The position numbers and the translations under genes were made by a program. A DNA stretch of 21,106 nucleotides, taken from positions 54,808,000 through 54,829,105 of the forward strand of contig CM044499.1 in NCBI GenBank assembly GCA_024364805.1, written 5' to 3'. The first letter of the stretch is position 1. Each line of letters starts with the position of its first letter. The notes beneath the pieces are model-generated. The model saw nothing but the letters and a program-made list of their open reading frames with translations, ran no database searches and was not told the DNA's origin. The stretch is from Euprymna scolopes. Taxonomy: Eukaryota > Mollusca > Cephalopoda > Sepiida > Sepiolidae. Positions 17,131 to 21,106 of this stretch are shown in pieces.

Positions 17131-17425
17131 GTTTTCTTTTTTCTTTTTTACATGGAGTTCAACACTTATCAAGGCCCAATGGCCACTCGGGGATAAGGGT
17201 TATTGTGTGTACAGTAATCAAGGGGATAGTGTAGCAATAGTATTGAAGAACTGGTAAGGTGTCATTACTTAGGCAGGCGGTTCATCAGGAATTTGTTTGT
17301 CTTGGACTTGAAGACATCCAGGTTTAAGTCGGGAGGGAAACGGGCAAGCGGAACAGCGTTCCACAGGCGTGCAGTTCTAAGAAAGAAGCTTTGTTCATGG
17401 AATCTACATTTTGATTATAATTATG
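17131..17425 (-). mobile_element. LINE (family 1) 3' end
   Basis: On the minus strand the frame reads NVDSMNKASFLRTARLWNAV, then PLARFPPDLNLDVFKSKTNK and FLMNRLPK before a stop. This is the LINE C-terminus with the conserved RTARLWNAVP block. The 3' untranslated part has AACCCTTATCCCCGAGTGGC, CTTGATAAGTG and ATGTAAAAAAG, matching 12678-12735. GGCC-CAAT-GGCC at 17173-17184 keeps the possible stem. The copy is 5'-truncated near 17425 and the short surviving frame is intact. Confidence 0.88.
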
Positions 17426-17429
17426 TTTT

Positions 17430-17740
17430 CTCCTTAATTTTTAACTGTTTGCTAGCGTTTTAAACATTGCCCATCGTTTGTGGTACGGTAATTTCCGGCG
17501 GTTTACGTAACCTACCTGGAATATGCTGATGAAAACTCGGTCCCACACCTTTACAACCATCTGTATCTTAATCTGGTTAATACGTGTGACTGTCGTCCTC
17601 ATTTCAACAGTCCGCGATAATTATGTATTTATAACGTACACTTACGCAAGCAACATTATCTTAGTTAAAAAAAAAAAGGAAAATGCTCTGGGTGTAGTCC
17701 ATTCCACCAGTAAAACTAAAATCTAATCAGTTCTTGATTT
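17430..17740. other. Non-coding stretch
   Basis: No repeat partner in the window and no recognisable coding or RNA feature. The 67-codon frame at 17523-17726 has no domain. Confidence 0.4.
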
Positions 17741-17741
17741 T

Positions 17742-18018
17742 CAGCTTAGATTTTAATGTTCCACAAACCTGCAAAGAAGGTGGGTTCCCTCTACCGTACT
17801 AGAAAATTAATCATACCAGAGTATCCTATATTTTTACAATTCGCCGATGCATGAAATACTGTTACCACTTATAGGCTGGTACCACTAGTCTTTCACTCTA
17901 AGACAGGGTCCAAATAAAAATCTCTCTAACCTACAAAATCTTACTCTATCAGCAGAGCTCAAACCTCTGTTCCATCGCCGTAATGTTGCATCCTTGCGTC
18001 TATTTTACAAATACTTTA

Positions 18019-18020
<2 letters not shown>
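17742..18020 (+). pseudogene. LINE (family 2-like) post-RT fragment, ends in an ATT run
   Basis: KKVGSLYRTRKLI is followed, after frame changes, by remnants of the MEYCCHIWAG region and then by SAELKPLFHRRNVASLRLFY and KYF. These match the copy at 19762-20530 (KKVGSLYRARKLLPPES and LSSKLQPLSHRRNVA). It lies on the plus strand, opposite to that copy. The alignment breaks at about 18020, where an ATT microsatellite begins, so the 3' end is lost. Confidence 0.8.

Positions 18021-18063
<43 letters not shown>
18021..18063. repeat. ATT microsatellite
   Basis: ATT triplets filling the gap between the LINE fragment and copy 2 of repeat S. Confidence 0.97.
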
Positions 18064-18065
<2 letters not shown>

Positions 18066-18275
18066 CTGGGAGTTTCACACAGGCAATAATCAAAGATTTA
18101 TCTTTGAAAATAACCTGTGGTGTACCGTGGAGTCTGAGTGACAACAAGTCTCCCTAGATTTCCAGTACCCTCTGCCTCTTTCAGTAGTATTTGAAAATAA
18201 ATTTTCGTTATCGCAACAGTCGTTTACCATTGATTTCTTGTTGGTAGCTACTATTGGTCCTCACTCATCCAACGG
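18063..18275 (+). repeat. Dispersed repeat S, copy 2
   Basis: Contains CACTGGGAGTTTCACACAGG, GAGTGACAACAAGTCTCC, TATCGCAACA and TTACCATTGATTTCT in the same order as the copy at 10325. An ATT run precedes it and an AGT run follows it. Confidence 0.8.
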
Positions 18276-18279
18276 AGGT

Positions 18280-18280
<1 letters not shown>

Positions 18281-18316
<36 letters not shown>
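18281..18316. repeat. AGT microsatellite
   Basis: Twelve AGT triplets between copies 2 and 3 of repeat S. Confidence 0.97.
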
Positions 18317-18319
18317 TAT

Positions 18320-18490
18320 TTCTACTCACTAAAAGTTCTCACACAGGTCATCATCAGTAATAATAAACCCACTGATAACCGGTGTTATTTCCTGTAGTAT
18401 AAAGTGACAACAAGTCTCCGGAATTTTCCAGTACTCTAAACTTCTTTTGAGGACCTTTGCAAATTTCTGTAACTGTCTTCGGTGGGTAGC
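18320..18490 (+). repeat. Dispersed repeat S, copy 3
   Basis: CTACTCACTAAAAGTTCTCA, CACAGGTCATCATCAGT, AAGTGACAACAAGTCTCC and TTTTCCAGTACTCT match the other two copies. The right part is shorter and more diverged. Confidence 0.75.
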
Positions 18491-18604
18491 TGATTTGTAT
18501 AAGTTTGGAACTTTAAAAGTTGTCAGACGAAGAGAAAAAATCTTTCTTGTGCGGACACGAAAAATTGTGCAGGGATTCTAAAAGATTCAATACTTTTATG
18601 GAGC

Positions 18605-18690
18605 GATTCCATTTCTGATTGGTTGCTAGCAGAACGTGACTCCATTTGATTGGTCGGTTCCTATCGTCAGAGTCTATAAGTAGAACATTC
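18605..18690 (+). promoter_or_regulatory. Promoter-like cluster: two inverted CCAAT boxes and a TATA-like string
   Basis: ATTGG occurs at 18618-18622 and 18649-18653, 31 bases apart, and TATAAGTA lies at 18675-18682. This spacing is usual for a core promoter with CCAAT boxes. A 62-codon frame follows at 18735-18923 but has no recognisable domain, so no gene can be assigned; a chance cluster or an LTR- or repeat-borne promoter are alternatives. Confidence 0.3.
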
Positions 18691-18917
18691 TAATTTTCTT
18701 TAATAATACCCTCATCATATTCTTTTAGAATGATATGAAATCAAAAATACTGCAACATCTTTCGATAATCTTTGCGAATTTCTTTCCATCTTTATTGCTA
18801 TATTATGGAGAAAAATGGAAAATTGAAACGGCACTAACCCTATGCGGCTTCCCCCAAATGAGGAAGTTCCATGGGAGTACGAAATTCACAAGCGGTCCCC
18901 AATCGCATGTATATCCC

Positions 18918-19085
18918 CATTAGGGGAGATGACGTTAGATTATTGCAACTCTTTTAGGGAGATTTCAATATCCTCCTACATACAGCGCCTGGTATTTCAA
19001 AATTAGTCAACCATCTGATACTGACCAGGCTCAACGTTGCTTAACTTCAGTGTGCCAACGTGATTATGCCATATTATGTTTATAA
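18918..19085 (+). repeat. Unclassified dispersed repeat, copy Y
   Basis: Partner of 8553-8715. GGGGAGATGACG, a CGCCTGGTATTTC block and ACTGACCAGGCTCAACGTTG then CTTAACTTC are shared in the same order. Confidence 0.55.
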
Positions 19086-19225
19086 TCACGTACACTCATG
19101 AGGAACCATGTCATGGCTGACAACATCAATAATCAATGTTAAGTCGTTACTCCATATCTACTTCACCAACGCCACTCTCTAATAAAGAATACGGTAGTTT
19201 TTTTTTATTAAATTATATTTGTACT

Positions 19226-19275
19226 GTGTAAAATACAATTCTATTCTGCTCTATGTTGAGAATGGCAAAAAGTTA
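19226..19275. repeat. MITE relic, one inverted repeat
   Basis: TAAAATACAATTCTATTCTG followed by CTCTATGTTGAGAATGGCAA aligns with the left end of the MITE at 13105 with several changes. No second end was found. Confidence 0.5.
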
Positions 19276-19279
19276 AGCC

Positions 19280-19511
19280 CTTAATTATCTCCCCTCGTCA
19301 CCAGTGTTGGGAACCGGTAAGCATCCAGAAGAAAAAGGCCAGCTGGCATTTAGTGAAAACAACATATATTAAGAAGAAAAGCAAATGCAACAAATGAAAA
19401 AAAAGTGGTTATATATCAGTACGACTGCCAAGTGTGTATGACTTGTGCATATTATTCCGGTTTTATACTAAGTTGAAGAGTTTATTGTTATCCGTAAAGA
19501 GGACACCACAA
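19280..19511. other. Non-coding spacer
   Basis: CAGTGTTGGGAACCGG at about 19302 resembles the terminal sequence of some hAT elements, but no matching second end was found in the window. Otherwise nothing is seen. Confidence 0.25.
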
Positions 19512-19737
19512 CAATAAGCGTTTTTGGTCTTCAGGACAAGATCACAGTATAGTATCTGTTCTGATACTACACTTACCTTTTCTATCCTCGAATCGTGGAG
19601 AAGAAATCCTTCATAACTGAGACAATTTTTGTTTTTGTTCCTATCCAGAATGCCCCTTTTGGGGGGAGCTAGATTTTCCCGCATTAAAAACCAGCCTTGT
19701 GTCTAACTCTGCCCTCGTGGGGAGGCAAGTAAATAGG
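19512..19737 (+). mobile_element. U2-headed SINE, nearly complete single copy
   Basis: The head reads GGTCTTCAGGACAAGATCAC then AGTATAGTATCTGTTCTGAT, a diverged U2 5' region that retains TAGTATCTGTTCT. The body shows CTTACCTTTTCTATCCTCG, ACTGAGACAATTTTTGTTTT, TCCTATCCAGAATGCCCCTT, a TTTTGGGGGGAGCT hairpin arm, CCCGCATTAAAAACCAGCC and TTGTGTCTAACTCTGCCCTC. The end is the GTGGGGAGGC arm, then AAGTAAATA. No target-site duplication was found. A LINE 3' tail lies about 25 bases downstream, so the two inserted almost side by side. Confidence 0.8.
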
Positions 19738-19761
19738 AACAATGTTTTGTTTATTTTTACC

Positions 19762-20530
19762 TCCATTTTTATTACATTTTCACCCCAAACAAGGCACATT
19801 GCCACTTTGATGTAGAGGGCTACTATTAGGGACATAAGCTACAGGGGTAATATGTGGGGAGTTGGACAGCAAAACGTCGGTTCACCTTACACTTGAACTT
19901 CTGCATGTCAGTACAGTTGGAGAAGCAGGAACCCGGAAGGGAATTCCGAAGTCTAGCAGTTCTGGGGAAGAAACTACTGATCTAGGGATCTCAACTGTGA
20001 AAGGGGTGGGATTTTGCTGCTTGTCGGGTTTATCGGGGTTATTTACATCGAGGGGGTACAAGTGCTTGCAGTTCGTCGGAGCATTCACCGATAAAGTACT
20101 TGTAGAACAGGAAGAGGTATGCTACATTACGTCGATGAGACAGAGGCTGAAGCTTAGATGACAGTTCAGGAACTATCAGGTTGGCGACTCTCTTTGAACC
20201 TTGTCTAGGAGTGAGAGACTAGTAGCAAACGCACCAGCCCAAATATAACAACAATACTCCATACATGGGCGAATGGAGGCCTTATAGAGGTACAGGATAC
20301 TTTCGGGCGGTAGTAGCTTTCTAGCACGGTAGAGCGAACCTACCTTTTTCGCAGCGGTCCTGGCAATGCTCCCAATGTAATTGTTCCAACTCATGTTTCC
20401 TGTGAACGTTAGGCCAAGGAGTTTAAAAGATGTATTTTCAGATAAAGAGTCTTTGGCCATTGCTATTGGTGGTAGAGAAGGTTTCTTGTAGTTTTTGAAG
20501 GAAACAAGTTTAGTCTTGGCAGACAGTTTT
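19762..20530 (-). mobile_element. LINE (family 2) 3' part, best preserved copy
   Basis: On the minus strand the frame begins LSAKTKLVSFKNYKKPSLPP near 20525, then IAMAKDSLS, SFKLLGLTFTGNMSWNNYIG, ARTAAKKVGSLYRARKLLPP, ILYLYKASIRPCMEYCCYIW and AGA. After a frameshift near 20180 the text continues as LIVPELSSKLQPLSHRRNVA and FYKYF, and after another as NCTDMQKFKCKVNRRFAVQL at the C-terminus. The 3' untranslated part has CTACATCAAAGTGGCAATGT and GCCTTGTTTGGGGTGAAAAT, then a TAATAAAAA tail. It lacks the RT catalytic domain because of 5' truncation near 20530, the usual fate of such copies. Confidence 0.9.
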
Positions 20531-21075
20531 TTTTAAAATAAACTTTAAAGATGTGACAACGTGATTCATCCATTGCGCTGCGTTTGAAGTAATTCAAATT
20601 GTATAATTCAGTCAAAGAAAGTATTACTATTAAATTAACTGAAAGGTATAATCCGATTTGTATAAGTTTTATTTTTATGCAGTTAAAAAATTCCAATGTA
20701 TCAATTTGCACATTAAGCAGCCGCTCAACCGTCTCTTCCCTTATTTTGTCCTTTAGTCCTCACAATCAATCAATCTAACTCTTATCGTTTTTGATTTTGA
20801 AGTATTATTATTTGTAGCTCAATCAAGTGTTACCATGTCTTGTGTGGAGCGATTTCCATAAAAATAAATAGCAAAGGACGAATTAGAGAGGGCAATGAGT
20901 CGAATGTCCGGAAAAAACATTGAAGTTAAGAGTTGATGCGAATTACGAGGTCAGTGAAAATGAGTGTGATCAATTTCTACTTAGATTACATTTTATTTGC
21001 TTTTGGTTGTGTTTTTTTTAATCTATATGATTATAAAAAATCTGTGGACCGTCCGACTCGCTTAAATCTTGTGTG

Positions 21076-21106
<31 letters not shown>
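20531..21106. other. AT-rich non-coding end of the window with GT and AT runs
   Basis: No gene or repeat partner was recognised. 21070-21081 is a GT run and 21083-21106 an AT run reaching the last base, which may be where an assembly contig or analysis window ended. Confidence 0.5.

Noticed and set aside
18836-18900. U1 snRNA gene or pseudogene
   Set aside because: A short stretch resembles the U1 third stem-loop, but the 5' end, the Sm site and the rest do not align; kept only as a weak hint in the findings.
19302-19317. End of a hAT transposon (CAGTGTTGGGAACCGG)
   Set aside because: No matching inverted end and no 8-bp duplication in the window.

Overview
This looks like an intergenic or intronic stretch of an AT-rich animal nuclear genome. 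No intact protein-coding gene can be supported. The evidence is the density of 5'-truncated non-LTR retrotransposons, a mariner element, short inverted-repeat elements, SINE-like units with target-site duplications, and many ATT, AT, GT, CT and AGT microsatellites. The repeat mix would fit a marine invertebrate, perhaps a mollusc or other lophotrochozoan. That placement is inference only. The longest open frames fall in repeats or low-complexity sequence and do not resemble host exons. Layout: 1-1020 holds a decayed minus-strand LINE reverse transcriptase. 1062-2354 is a mariner (DD34D) with both inverted repeats and a decayed transposase, lying against a fossil Ty3/Gypsy integrase piece (2355-2710). 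2.7-5.4 kb is mostly unassigned, with a possible LINE C-terminus near 3.2-3.4 kb. 5.43-6.2 kb is an unclassified repeat joined to a second LINE fragment. 6.49-8.49 kb is a LINE 3' end split by a 1.43 kb AT-rich insertion with short terminal inverted repeats and an 11-bp target duplication. 9.09-9.65 kb is a minisatellite of about 79 bp units. 10.3-12.7 kb is a dense cluster of short repeats. 12.7-15.9 kb contains a short inverted-repeat element, a tRNA-like relic, microsatellites and a LINE linker fragment. 16.3-18.5 kb has degenerate repeats and two more LINE ends. 18.6-20.5 kb has promoter-like motifs, another SINE copy and the best preserved LINE 3' end. The most notable signal is a family of at least six related SINE-like units (at about 11.09, 11.36, 12.0, 12.44, 14.7 and 19.5 kb). 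The 5' head matches the 5' region of U2 spliceosomal RNA, including the branch-site recognition motif GTAGTA. Two full units sit head to tail between perfect 19-bp direct repeats, so the pair apparently moved as one dimer. The family shares hairpins and a 3' stem-loop, and its tail weakly resembles that of a LINE family in the same window, which might be the source of its reverse transcriptase. Working together: nothing here forms a host pathway. The window records successive insertion. Two LINE families, called 1 and 2 here, left 3'-biased fragments. DNA transposons and short non-autonomous elements inserted into or beside them, and the U2-headed SINE probably spread using LINE enzymes.
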